Source: Variovorax ginsengisoli
GTDB taxonomy: Bacteria > Pseudomonadota > Gammaproteobacteria > Burkholderiales > Burkholderiaceae_C
Assembly (NCBI RefSeq): GCF_006438845.1
Contig: NZ_RCZJ01000002.1
Location: forward strand, 757,145-821,144
Length of the DNA: 64,000 nucleotides
Direction of reading: 5' to 3'
Shown here in pieces: positions 8,547-15,729 of the stretch (the first letter of the stretch is position 1; each line of letters opens with the position of its first letter). Position numbers and translations under genes: made by a program. The notes under the pieces were generated by a model. It saw nothing but the letters and a program-made list of their open reading frames with translations. It was not told where the DNA came from and made no database searches.

Positions 8547-9683
8547 ATGGAACGCGATCAGGCCAGTCAGTTCATCAACGATTTGCTCAAGTTGATGGTG
8601 AGCCGCAAGGGCAGCGACCTGTTCATCACGGCCGACTTTCCACCGGCCATCAAGGTCGACGGCAAGATCACCAAGGTGTCGGGCCAGTCGCTGGGCATGC
8701 AGCACACGGTGGCGCTCACGCGATCGATCATGAACGATCGCCAGGTGGCGGAGTTCGAGCGCACCAAGGAGTGCAATTTCGCGATATCGCCCACCGGCAT
8801 CGGCCGCTTCCGCGTGAACGCCTTCGTGCAGCAGGGCAAGGTCGGGATGGTGTTGCGCACCATCCCGTCGACGCTGCCGACCATCGACGGCCTGGGCATG
8901 CCGCAGGTGCTCAAGGACGTGGCGATGACGAAGCGCGGGCTCACCATCCTGGTGGGCGCGACCGGCTCGGGCAAGTCGACCACACTGGCGGCCCTGGTCG
9001 ACTGGCGCAACGAAAACTCCTTCGGCCACATCGTCACGGTCGAGGACCCGATCGAATTCGTGCACCCGCACAAGAACTGCGTGGTGACGCAGCGCGAGGT
9101 GGGCATCGACACCGACAGCTGGGAGGCGGCGCTCAAAAACACGCTGCGGCAGGCGCCGGACGTGATCCTGATGGGCGAGATCCGCGACCGCGAGACGATG
9201 GAGCACGCGGTCGCCTTCGCCGAAACCGGCCACCTGTGCATGGCCACGCTGCATGCCAACAGCGCCAACCAGGCGCTCGACCGCATCATCAATTTCTTCC
9301 CCGAAGAACGCCGCGCGCAGCTGCTGATGGACCTGTCGCTCAACCTGCGCTCGCTGGTCTCGCAGCGGCTGATTCCCACCGAGGACGGCCTGGGCCGCGT
9401 GGCCGCGGTCGAAGTGCTGCTCAACACGCCGCTGATCTCCGACATGATCTTCAAGGGCGAGGTCGGCGAGATCAAGGAGATCATGAAGAAGAGCCGAAAC
9501 CTGGGCATGCAGACCTTCGACCAGGCGCTGTTCGACCTCTTCGAGAACCATGCGATCACCTTCGAGGACGCGCTGCGCAACGCCGACTCGGCCAACGACC
9601 TGCGCCTGCAGATCAAGCTCAACAGCCAGCGGGCCCGCTCGACCGACCTGGCTGCCGGCACGGAGCATTTCGCGATCGTCTGA
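8547..9683 (+). CDS. pilU: type IV pilus PilT/PilU family ATPase PilU
   Basis: A 378-residue PilT paralogue. Walker A is GATGSGKST (137-145). The Asp box 'TVEDPIEFVHPHKNC', Walker B 'VILMGEIRDRETME' and His box 'ETGHLCMATLHANSANQALDRI' are intact. The longer C-terminus ('NADSANDLRLQIKL' and beyond) distinguishes PilU from PilT. PilU is known to assist PilT-dependent retraction. It lies directly downstream of pilT on the same strand. Confidence 0.95.
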   Translation: MERDQASQFINDLLKLMVSRKGSDLFITADFPPAIKVDGKITKVSGQSLGMQHTVALTRSIMNDRQVAEFERTKECNFAISPTGIGRFRVNAFVQQGKVGMVLRTIPSTLPTIDGLGMPQVLKDVAMTKRGLTILVGATGSGKSTTLAALVDWRNENSFGHIVTVEDPIEFVHPHKNCVVTQREVGIDTDSWEAALKNTLRQAPDVILMGEIRDRETMEHAVAFAETGHLCMATLHANSANQALDRIINFFPEERRAQLLMDLSLNLRSLVSQRLIPTEDGLGRVAAVEVLLNTPLISDMIFKGEVGEIKEIMKKSRNLGMQTFDQALFDLFENHAITFEDALRNADSANDLRLQIKLNSQRARSTDLAAGTEHFAIV

Positions 9684-9744
9684 GCGCCGCGGCACAGCGC
9701 CCGTGACCGGGCCGGGGGAATCCGACATCTGGGACACTCGCCCG

Positions 9745-10443
9745 GTGTCTTCCGCCGCCATCGCGGGCTGCCCCGTCGAGTGGGCCGGCCAATCTCTCCT
9801 GCTGCTGCCCGACCGCGCCCTCTGGTGGCCGTCCGGCGGCGTGCTGTTCATCGCGGACCTGCACCTCGGCAAGGCCGCCACGTACCGCGCTTTGGGGCAG
9901 CCGGTGCCCGGGGGCACCACGCAGGAGAACCTCGACCGTGTGGACGCGCTGATCGCCCGCATGGCGCCGACGCAGATCGTTTTCCTCGGCGACTTCCTGC
10001 ACGCGGTGCAGGCGCGCACGCCCACGATGCTGGCGGCGCTGGCGGCTTGGCGCGCGCGCCATGCCAGGCTGGGCATGACGCTGGTTCGCGGCAACCACGA
10101 CAGCCGCGCCGGCGATCCGCCACCCTCTCTGGACATCGCGGTCGTCGACGAGCCCTTCCTGCTTGGCCCCTTCGCCTGCTGCCACCATCCGCAGACGCAT
10201 CCGACGCACTTCGTGCTCGCGGGCCACGTGCACCCCGCCTGCCGCCTGCACGGACCCGGCCGCGACCGGCTGCGCCTGCCCTGCTTCGTGCACGAGGCAG
10301 GGCACGCCATCCTGCCGGCCTTCGGCGAGTTCACCGGTGGCTGGCAGGTGCCGCCGGCGCCCGGACGACGGTTCTACGGCGTGGGAGGGGAAAGCGTCTG
10401 GGCCTTGCCACCGGACAGCACGCCGGCGCAGCGAAGGGCCTAG
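9745..10443 (+). CDS. pdeM: ligase-associated DNA damage response endonuclease PdeM
   Basis: A metallophosphoesterase of about 232 residues. Metal-binding motifs are 'LFIADLHLGKAATYR', 'VFLGDFLHA', 'RGNHDSRAG' and 'FVLAGHVHPACRL'. The order and spacing match PdeM, a member of the set of repair proteins encoded with ATP-dependent DNA ligase. I use GTG 9745 as start; an in-frame GTG at 9703 would add 14 residues and neither has a strong ribosome site. Its TAG stop overlaps the stop of the convergent TPM gene (shared CTAG). The ligase and exonuclease genes are not in the window, while the helicase of this set lies 31 kb away at 41.1-43.8 kb. Confidence 0.87.
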   Translation: MSSAAIAGCPVEWAGQSLLLLPDRALWWPSGGVLFIADLHLGKAATYRALGQPVPGGTTQENLDRVDALIARMAPTQIVFLGDFLHAVQARTPTMLAALAAWRARHARLGMTLVRGNHDSRAGDPPPSLDIAVVDEPFLLGPFACCHHPQTHPTHFVLAGHVHPACRLHGPGRDRLRLPCFVHEAGHAILPAFGEFTGGWQVPPAPGRRFYGVGGESVWALPPDSTPAQRRA

Positions 10444-10958
10444 AGCAGCACCGGCGCGTCGGGCAACTCGTTGCGGTCGAGCTCGCCCTCGGACAGCGGG
10501 AAATGCGCGACCAGCAGCGCCGAGACCTCCTCCAGCGCCCGCGTAAGGCCATCCTCGAAACGCCCCTCGCGAAACGCCGCGCCCATGCGCTGCGTCATGG
10601 CCGCCCATTGCGCGGCGCTCACATGCCGGTCGATGCCGCGGTCGGCCACGATCTCGATCGCGTGCTCGGCCAGCAGCAGGTAGATCAGCACGCCGTTGTT
10701 GTGCTCGGTGTCCCACACGCGCAGCTTGCCGAACAGCATGACCGCGCGCTCGCGTGCCGGCGCGCCGCGCCACAGATACGACACCGGAAGTCCGGCCTCG
10801 ACGCAGAGCCGGACCTCGCCGCTGTGGCGGCGCTCGCTGGCGGCGACGCGACGGGTGAGTTGGTCCAACACCTCCGGCGGCAGCACGCAGCGCACGGCGC
10901 TCTCGTCGGTCCAGCGGTGGCGCCAGAGCCGGATGAGTTTGGATGCGAAGGTCGCCAT
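10440..10958 (-). CDS. TPM-domain (TLP18.3/Psb32/MOLO-1) membrane-associated protein
   Basis: A 172-residue protein containing a TPM-like domain: 'RRVAASERRHSGEVRLCVEA', 'AREKA'-type helix 'ARERAVMLFGKLRVWDTEHNNGVLIYLLLAEHAIEIVADRGI' and 'MGAAFREGRFEDGLTRALEEVSALL'. It lacks a signal peptide. It starts 2 nt after the stop of the larger TPM gene (ygcG-like) and is the last gene of a lemA-TPM-TPM set, a common arrangement. LemA/TPM proteins are thought to act at the envelope, but the role is not established. Its stop shares bases with the pdeM stop. Confidence 0.85.
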   Translation of the reverse strand: MATFASKLIRLWRHRWTDESAVRCVLPPEVLDQLTRRVAASERRHSGEVRLCVEAGLPVSYLWRGAPARERAVMLFGKLRVWDTEHNNGVLIYLLLAEHAIEIVADRGIDRHVSAAQWAAMTQRMGAAFREGRFEDGLTRALEEVSALLVAHFPLSEGELDRNELPDAPVLL

Positions 10959-10960
10959 GC

Positions 10961-11899
10961 TTACCAGTCTCCCGAGGCGCCACCGCCGCCAAAATTGCCG
11001 CCACCGCCCGAGCTGAAGCCGCCGCCACCGAAGCCGCCTCCGCCGCCACCGCCACCCCATCCACCGCCGCGTCCACCACCACCACCACCGCCGCCGCCCA
11101 GCATCGGCAGCCCGATCGCGCCGGAGAACACCGTGAAGAGCAGCGCGACGACGCCCGCGATCACCGCCAGCACGACGCTGGAGGTGACGACCATCGCCAC
11201 CACGCCGGCACCGACACCGGTGGCCAGTGGGCCCAGCTTGCTGCCGAGCACCGCGCGCGCCACGCGCCCGGCGAACAGCACGCCGAAGAACAGGAAGATG
11301 CCGAGCTCGGCCCAGTCGAATCCCTGCCCGCCAAAACGCGGGCCATTCACGTCGCGAACTTCGACGGCCGGCAACGGCTCGCCGCCGATGCGCGCGATGA
11401 GCTGGTCGGCCGCCGCGTCGAGGCCGCCTGCGAAATCGTTCTGCTGGAAGCGCGGCTTCATCACGTCGTCGATGATCCGGGCCGCCGCGAGGTCGGGCAG
11501 CGCGCCTTCGAGGGTCTTCGCGACCTCGATGCGCATCTTGCGGTCGTTCTTGGCGACCACCACCAGCACGCCGTCGCCCACGTCCTTGCGCCCGATCTTC
11601 CAGGCATTGCCGACGCGGTTGGCGTAGCTCGCAATGTCTTCAGGCTGCGTGGTCGCGACCATCAGCATCACGATCTGCGAGCCTTTGCGCTGTTCGAACG
11701 CGGCCAGCTTGGCGTCGAGCGCATCGCGCGCAGCCGCGTCGAGCGTGCCGGTCTGGTCGATGACGCGGGCGCTGAGCGCGGGCACCGGCAGCAGCGCCTG
11801 GGCCAAGGCACTGCCGAGGCCAAGGACCAGCCAGAAGCACAAGGCCAGTGCCCACCGCACGGACGCAATGGACGCTACGGACGCTACGGACGGGCTCAT
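10961..11899 (-). CDS. YgcG family TPM-domain protein with Gly-rich C-terminus
   Basis: A 312-residue protein. A signal peptide or anchor covers about residues 14-36. The TPM domain follows: 'VIDQTGTLDAAARDALDAKL', 'GSQIVMLMVATTQPEDIASYANRVGNAWKIGRKDVGDGVLVVVAKNDRKMRIEVAKTLEGALPD' style motifs. Two membrane segments lie near residues 195-260, and the C-terminal 50 residues are almost only Gly with Phe/Ser/Trp. Start ATG 11899 is preferred; an upstream GTG extension is translated from a dispersed intergenic repeat and is not credible. The Gly tail is encoded by a CCA/CCG simple repeat near 11040-11100. Confidence 0.87.
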   Translation of the reverse strand: MSPSVASVASIASVRWALALCFWLVLGLGSALAQALLPVPALSARVIDQTGTLDAAARDALDAKLAAFEQRKGSQIVMLMVATTQPEDIASYANRVGNAWKIGRKDVGDGVLVVVAKNDRKMRIEVAKTLEGALPDLAAARIIDDVMKPRFQQNDFAGGLDAAADQLIARIGGEPLPAVEVRDVNGPRFGGQGFDWAELGIFLFFGVLFAGRVARAVLGSKLGPLATGVGAGVVAMVVTSSVVLAVIAGVVALLFTVFSGAIGLPMLGGGGGGGGGRGGGWGGGGGGGGFGGGGFSSGGGGNFGGGGASGDW

Positions 11900-11909
11900 T
11901 GTGGGGAAC

Positions 11910-11996
11910 ACCGCGGAACCGGCTTTGCCGGGCCGCTGGTGTTGCCCCCGGCGAGGGGGTTGGCGTAGCGACACGAAGTGCGCGAAGACTGGGGGC
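11910..11996 (+). repeat. dispersed intergenic repeat, copy A
   Basis: This element begins with the core CGCGGAACCGGCTTTGCCGG, includes CCGGC-TTT-GCCGG and CCCCCGGCGAGGGGG hairpins, and ends with GCGACACGAAGTGCGCGAAGACTGGGGG spread over its last third. Closely similar copies lie at 14186-14271 and 44455-44537. This copy separates lemA from the ygcG-like gene. Confidence 0.85.
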
Positions 11997-11999
11997 GCA

Positions 12000-12596
12000 C
12001 TACTTCTTGCCGAAATCGACGGTCGGCGGCGTGGAAATCTGCGCCTCGTTCTGCACGCTGAAGTTCGGCTTCGGGTCGTAGCTGAAGATCTTCGCGGTGA
12101 TGTTGGTCGGGAAGCTGCGGGCGAGCACGTTGTATTCCTGCACGCTCTCGATGTAGCGGTTGCGGGCCACGGTGATGCGGTTCTCGGTGCCCTCGAGCGT
12201 CACGCGCAAGTCACGGAAGGCCTGGTTGGCCTTCAGGTTCGGGTACTGCTCCGACACCACCAGCAGCCGCGACAGCGCACCCGACAGTTCGCCTTGCGCC
12301 TGCTGGAACTTGGCGAAGGCCTCGGGGTTGTTGAGCGTCTCGGGCGTGACCTGGATCGACGTGGCCTTGGCGCGCGCCTCGATCACCTTGGTGAGCGTGT
12401 CTTGCTCGAAGCTGGCCTCGCCCTTGACCGTCGCGACGATGTTCGGCACCAAGTCGGCACGGCGCTGGTACTGGTTGAGCACCTCGCTCCAGGCCGACTT
12501 GCTGGCCTCATCGAGCGATTGGAAGTCGTTGTAGCCGCAGCCGGTGAGCGTGCTCATCGAGAGTGCCGCGAGGAGGGTCAGAAGCCAGCGTTTCAT
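12000..12596 (-). CDS. lemA: LemA family protein
   Basis: A 198-residue lipoprotein-like LemA. The N-terminus has a lipobox ('STLTGCGYNDFQ', Cys20). The conserved start of the domain, 'NDFQSLDEASKSAWSEVLNQYQRRADLVPNIV', is followed by the coiled alpha-helical body. The C-terminal helix 'ITVARNRYIESVQEYNVLARSFPTNI' is the family hallmark. It is first in the lemA-TPM-TPM gene set on this strand; an 87-bp dispersed repeat lies between it and the next gene. The function of LemA is not established. It diverges from the SnoaL-like gene across 126 nt. Confidence 0.93.
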   Translation of the reverse strand: MKRWLLTLLAALSMSTLTGCGYNDFQSLDEASKSAWSEVLNQYQRRADLVPNIVATVKGEASFEQDTLTKVIEARAKATSIQVTPETLNNPEAFAKFQQAQGELSGALSRLLVVSEQYPNLKANQAFRDLRVTLEGTENRITVARNRYIESVQEYNVLARSFPTNITAKIFSYDPKPNFSVQNEAQISTPPTVDFGKK

Positions 12597-12722
12597 ATGG
12601 AAGTTCCCTTGGTCGATGGGGGCGGCGCAGGCCACGGGTGGCACGGCCGGCCGGTTCGGGCGCAAGCATAGCCCAGCGTCTCCAAGCGCAGGCAAAATCG
12701 CTTCCCCTCCCGGAGCCCACGC

Positions 12723-13175
12723 ATGCCCACCCAGACCAAGCGCCACGCCGCCGCGATCGGCGGTACCGCCGACGACGTCGAAACCGCCTTCTACGAAGCG
12801 CTGCAGCGCGGCGACATCGAGGCCCTGATGGCCTGCTGGGCCGACGACGACGAGGTGTTCTGCGTGCATCCGGGCGGACCGCGGCTGGTCGGCGCGATCG
12901 CGATCCGCGCTGCCTTCGAGCAGATGTTCGGCAACGGCGCGATCCATGCGCAGCCGGCCCGGGTGCGCAAGGTCGAATCGCTGGCGAGCGCGGTGCACAA
13001 CGTGCTCGAACGCATCGACGTGCTCACGCACGAAGGGCCCAAGCAGGCCTACGTTCTGGCCACCAACGTCTATCACAAGGCCGCGCAGGGCTGGCGCATG
13101 GTGGCCCACCATGCGAGTCCGGGCACCGCACGCGAACCCGACGCGCACGACGCCGCGCAGCAGACGCTGCACTAG
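12723..13175 (+). CDS. SnoaL-like/NTF2-fold protein
   Basis: A 150-residue soluble protein with the NTF2-like pattern of polyketide-cyclase/DUF4440-type proteins: 'DDVETAFYEALQRGDIEALMACWADDDEVFCVHPGGPRLVGAIAIRAAFEQMF' and later 'YVLATNVYHKAAQGWRMVAHHASP'. The pocket residues suggest small-molecule binding, but no enzyme can be named. It precedes the YheT-type hydrolase by 9 nt on the same strand and is probably cotranscribed with it. Confidence 0.83.
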   Translation: MPTQTKRHAAAIGGTADDVETAFYEALQRGDIEALMACWADDDEVFCVHPGGPRLVGAIAIRAAFEQMFGNGAIHAQPARVRKVESLASAVHNVLERIDVLTHEGPKQAYVLATNVYHKAAQGWRMVAHHASPGTAREPDAHDAAQQTLH

Positions 13176-13184
13176 GGCGCGGCC

Positions 13185-14156
13185 ATGCAGTACGTTGCGC
13201 CACGCTGGCTGCCCGGCGGCAATCTGCAGACCATCTGGCCCGCGCTCTATGCGCGCCGGGCCGCGGGGCCGCTGCCGGCCTACCGACGCGAGCGCTGGCC
13301 CACGCCGGACGGAGATTTCGTCGACGTCGACCGCCTCGATGCGCCGCAGCCGGACGCGCCGCTGCTGGTGCTGTTCCACGGTCTCGAAGGCTCCTCGCGC
13401 AGCCACTACGCCGAGGCCTTCGCTGCCTTCGCGGCAACCCGCGGCTGGGCTTTCGCGGTGCCGCACTTTCGCGGCTGCAGCGGCGAGATCAACCTGGCAC
13501 CGCGGGCCTACCACTCGGGCGATTTCGAGGAAATCGACTGGCTGCTGGCGCGCTTCGCGAAGGGGCAGGCCCTGGGCGCGCCAATGCTCGCGGCCGGCGT
13601 GTCGCTGGGCGGCAATGCGCTGCTGCGCTGGGCCGAAGAAGCGGGCGCGCAAGCCGCCCGCCGCGTGCGCGCGGTGGCGTCGGTCTCGGCCCCGCTCGAC
13701 CTGGCGGCGGGCGGCGCCGCGATCGGGCGCGGCTTCAACCGCCTGGTCTACACCCGCATGTTCCTCGCGACCATGAAGCCCAAGGCCTTGGCCAAGCTGG
13801 CGCAGCATCCGGGCCTGTTCGACCGCGAGACACTGCTCGCCGCGCGCGACCTGTACGCCTTCGACGACGTCTTCACCGCGCCACTTCACGGCTTTCGCGG
13901 TGTCGACGACTATTGGTCGCGCGGCTCGTCCAAGCCGCACCTGGCGGCGATCCGCGTGCCGGCGTTGGTGGTGAACGCGCTCAACGACCCCTTCGTGCCG
14001 GCGCAAAGCCTGCCGCACGCGGCGCAAGCCGGGTCGCACGTGACGCTGTGGCAACCGGCGCACGGCGGCCATGTCGGCTTCCCGCTCGGGCTGCCGCCCG
14101 GCCATGTGCGCGGCATGCCTGAACGCGTCGGCGACTGGCTGGCGCGACAACTGTGA
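13185..14156 (+). CDS. YheT/EMB8 family alpha/beta hydrolase
   Basis: A 323-residue alpha/beta hydrolase. The family N-terminus 'RWLPGGNLQTIWPALYARR' is present. The oxyanion region is 'LLVLFHGLEGSSRSHYAEAF', the nucleophile elbow is 'AAGVSLGGNALLRW' with the catalytic Ser near residue 139, and the C-terminal Asp/His segment is 'ALNDPFVPAQSL' and 'HGGHVGFPLG'. Natural substrates are unknown (esterase or lipase-like). It follows the SnoaL-like gene closely. Confidence 0.9.
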   Translation: MQYVAPRWLPGGNLQTIWPALYARRAAGPLPAYRRERWPTPDGDFVDVDRLDAPQPDAPLLVLFHGLEGSSRSHYAEAFAAFAATRGWAFAVPHFRGCSGEINLAPRAYHSGDFEEIDWLLARFAKGQALGAPMLAAGVSLGGNALLRWAEEAGAQAARRVRAVASVSAPLDLAAGGAAIGRGFNRLVYTRMFLATMKPKALAKLAQHPGLFDRETLLAARDLYAFDDVFTAPLHGFRGVDDYWSRGSSKPHLAAIRVPALVVNALNDPFVPAQSLPHAAQAGSHVTLWQPAHGGHVGFPLGLPPGHVRGMPERVGDWLARQL

Positions 14157-14185
14157 TCTGATGGCGTTCGGACTTCGCAAGAAAC

Positions 14186-14271
14186 ATCGCGGAACCGGCT
14201 TTGCCGGGGTGCGGATGTTGCCGCCGGTAGGGGGTTGGCGAAGCGACATGAAGTACACGACGACTGGGGGT
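14186..14271 (+). repeat. dispersed intergenic repeat, copy B
   Basis: This is the second copy of the element seen at 11910-11996. It has the same core CGCGGAACCGGCTTTGCCGG, followed by a diverged middle and the tail GGGGGTTGGCGAAGCGACATG and CGACTGGGGG. It sits between two plus-strand genes and ends 6 nt before the next ATG, so it may carry or mask that gene's leader. Confidence 0.83.
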
Positions 14272-14277
14272 GAGTGA

Positions 14278-14814
14278 ATGGACGAGATCGTTAAACAGGC
14301 CCTCGCGAAGTGGCCCAACGTACCGCACTGTCACGGCTGGCTCGGCTTGGATGCGCGGGGCAACTGGTACATGCGCGACGACCGCACGCAGGCCGAGGGG
14401 CCGTTCCCGGCTGCCAAAGGCTCGCTGCTGCGACACGACAAGCTGATCGACTTCATCCAGCGCAACTACGAGCACGACGCGGATGGCCAGTGGTTCTTCC
14501 AGAACGGCCCGCAGCGGGTGTACGTCGAACTCGAGGCCGCGCCCTGGGTCTGGCGGGTGGACGAAGACTTCGCGCTACAGACGCACACCGGCATCGCGAC
14601 CGAGCGCGGCGCCTGCCTGCTCGACGAGGCCGGGAAGCTCTACCTGGCGACACCGATCGGCTTGGGGCTGGTGCATACCCAGGACATGGGTTTGGCGGCA
14701 GACGCCATCGAGCAAGGCGTGTGGCCGGAACCGGAACAGGTGCAGGCCATCGACCTGCCGCTGCGCTTCAGCCACGTGCTGAGCCCCGCGCGCCGCCACG
14801 TCGCAGCGGGCTGA
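14278..14814 (+). CDS. conserved betaproteobacterial protein of unknown function (DUF2944/DUF2946-type)
   Basis: A 178-residue soluble protein starting 'MDEIVKQALAKWPNVPHCHG', with conserved Trp and aromatic blocks: 'GWLGLDARGNWYMRDD', 'FIQRNYEHDADGQWFFQNGPQRVYVELEAAPW'. I recognise it as a small family frequent in Burkholderiales; I am unsure of the exact DUF number. There are no signal peptide or membrane segments. The gene begins a few bases after a copy of the dispersed repeat and ends before a strong bidirectional terminator. Confidence 0.75.
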   Translation: MDEIVKQALAKWPNVPHCHGWLGLDARGNWYMRDDRTQAEGPFPAAKGSLLRHDKLIDFIQRNYEHDADGQWFFQNGPQRVYVELEAAPWVWRVDEDFALQTHTGIATERGACLLDEAGKLYLATPIGLGLVHTQDMGLAADAIEQGVWPEPEQVQAIDLPLRFSHVLSPARRHVAAG

Positions 14815-14826
14815 TGCCTGAAGCAG

Positions 14827-14863
14827 CATGAAAAAAGCCGGCAAGCAGCCGGCTTTTTTCATG
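14827..14863. terminator. bidirectional Rho-independent terminator
   Basis: A perfect 16-bp stem (CATGAAAAAAGCCGGC pairing with GCCGGCTTTTTTCATG) with a 5-nt loop gives a T6 run on both strands. It sits between the convergent gene ending at 14814 and the cytochrome gene ending at 14878. Confidence 0.92.
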
Positions 14864-14877
14864 CGCGAGAAGATCGC

Positions 14878-15579
14878 TTACTTGCTGGCGGATGCCGCCG
14901 TCGCAGCGGATGCTGTAGGTGCTGCAGGTGCTGCAGGTGCAGCGGGCGCGGCAGCCGATGCGTCAGCGGCCGGTGCGGCGGCGGCGCCAGAAGCGCCGGA
15001 TGCGGCACCTTCGGCCGGCGCAGCGCCGGCGGCTGAGCGCTCAGGCACCGGGAACTTGGCACCGCCGGCGTTGGCCATGTAGACCACGGCACGGCCGATC
15101 TCGAGGTCTTCGAAATCGCCCCCGCCCTGCGGCGGCATCGCGCCCTTGCCCTTGAGCGCGTGCTCGAGCAGGGTGGCATAGCCCTGACCCAGGCGCGGGC
15201 CCCAGGCGGCGGCGTCGTTCAGGTGGGGTGCACCCGGGATGCCGGGGCTGCCGTGGCAGGCGATGCACTGCGCCTTGAACACCGCTTCACCAGCGGCGAG
15301 CGCGCGGTTGGCGTCGCGTATCTCGATGGCGCCGACCTTCTTCAGCCGGTCCGAGAGTTCTCGGTCGCGCTGGTCCTGAGACACGCCGTACAGCGACATG
15401 TTGTCGCCCTGGGCATTGCCCGATGGGCGTGTGCCCGAGACCACGAAGGACACGAGGGCCACGATGATCGCGATGGGGGCGATGAACGAGAAAAATACCG
15501 CCAGAAGCAGTTGTTTCGGGTTCTTGATGGGGCCGGTGTGGGCTTCTTCTGTGGCCTGGTAGTGCGGGTCTGCGCTCAT
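14878..15579 (-). CDS. membrane-anchored c5-type cytochrome c
   Basis: A 233-residue cytochrome. An N-terminal cytoplasmic lead is followed by one membrane anchor (about residues 24-48). Haem is attached at CIACH (residues about 108-112), with the axial Met in 'KGKGAMPPQGGG'. The pattern 'GAPHLNDAAAWGPRLGQGYATLLEHALKG' is that of cytochrome c5. The last 50-55 residues are an Ala/Pro/Ser tail partly encoded by a 9-nt tandem repeat (14911-14941). It probably carries electrons in the periplasm to a terminal oxidase or reductase. It appears monocistronic, ending at the shared terminator. Confidence 0.9.
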   Translation of the reverse strand: MSADPHYQATEEAHTGPIKNPKQLLLAVFFSFIAPIAIIVALVSFVVSGTRPSGNAQGDNMSLYGVSQDQRDRELSDRLKKVGAIEIRDANRALAAGEAVFKAQCIACHGSPGIPGAPHLNDAAAWGPRLGQGYATLLEHALKGKGAMPPQGGGDFEDLEIGRAVVYMANAGGAKFPVPERSAAGAAPAEGAASGASGAAAAPAADASAAAPAAPAAPAAPTASAATAASASK

Positions 15580-15729
15580 GGCGTCCTCAAATCGGGGGCT
15601 TCTCGGGGGGTCGGGCGAATCAACCGGCGATTATAGGGAAGGCCCCAGCGATCGACAGGTTGCAGCGCCCGCGGCCGCGCGGCATGCGTCAGCCACGGTC
15701 GCCGCCGGAGACCCGGCGACGTGCGAGGC

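Noticed and set aside
11040..11100. CCA/CCG repeat in the TPM gene as a CRISPR-like array or phase-variable tract
   Set aside because: It encodes the Gly-rich tail in frame and is a simple codon repeat with no spacers.
11900..11975. N-terminal extension of the ygcG-like protein
   Set aside because: The extra 25 residues are translated from the dispersed repeat; the same residues appear when copy B is read on the minus strand, and they hide the signal peptide.
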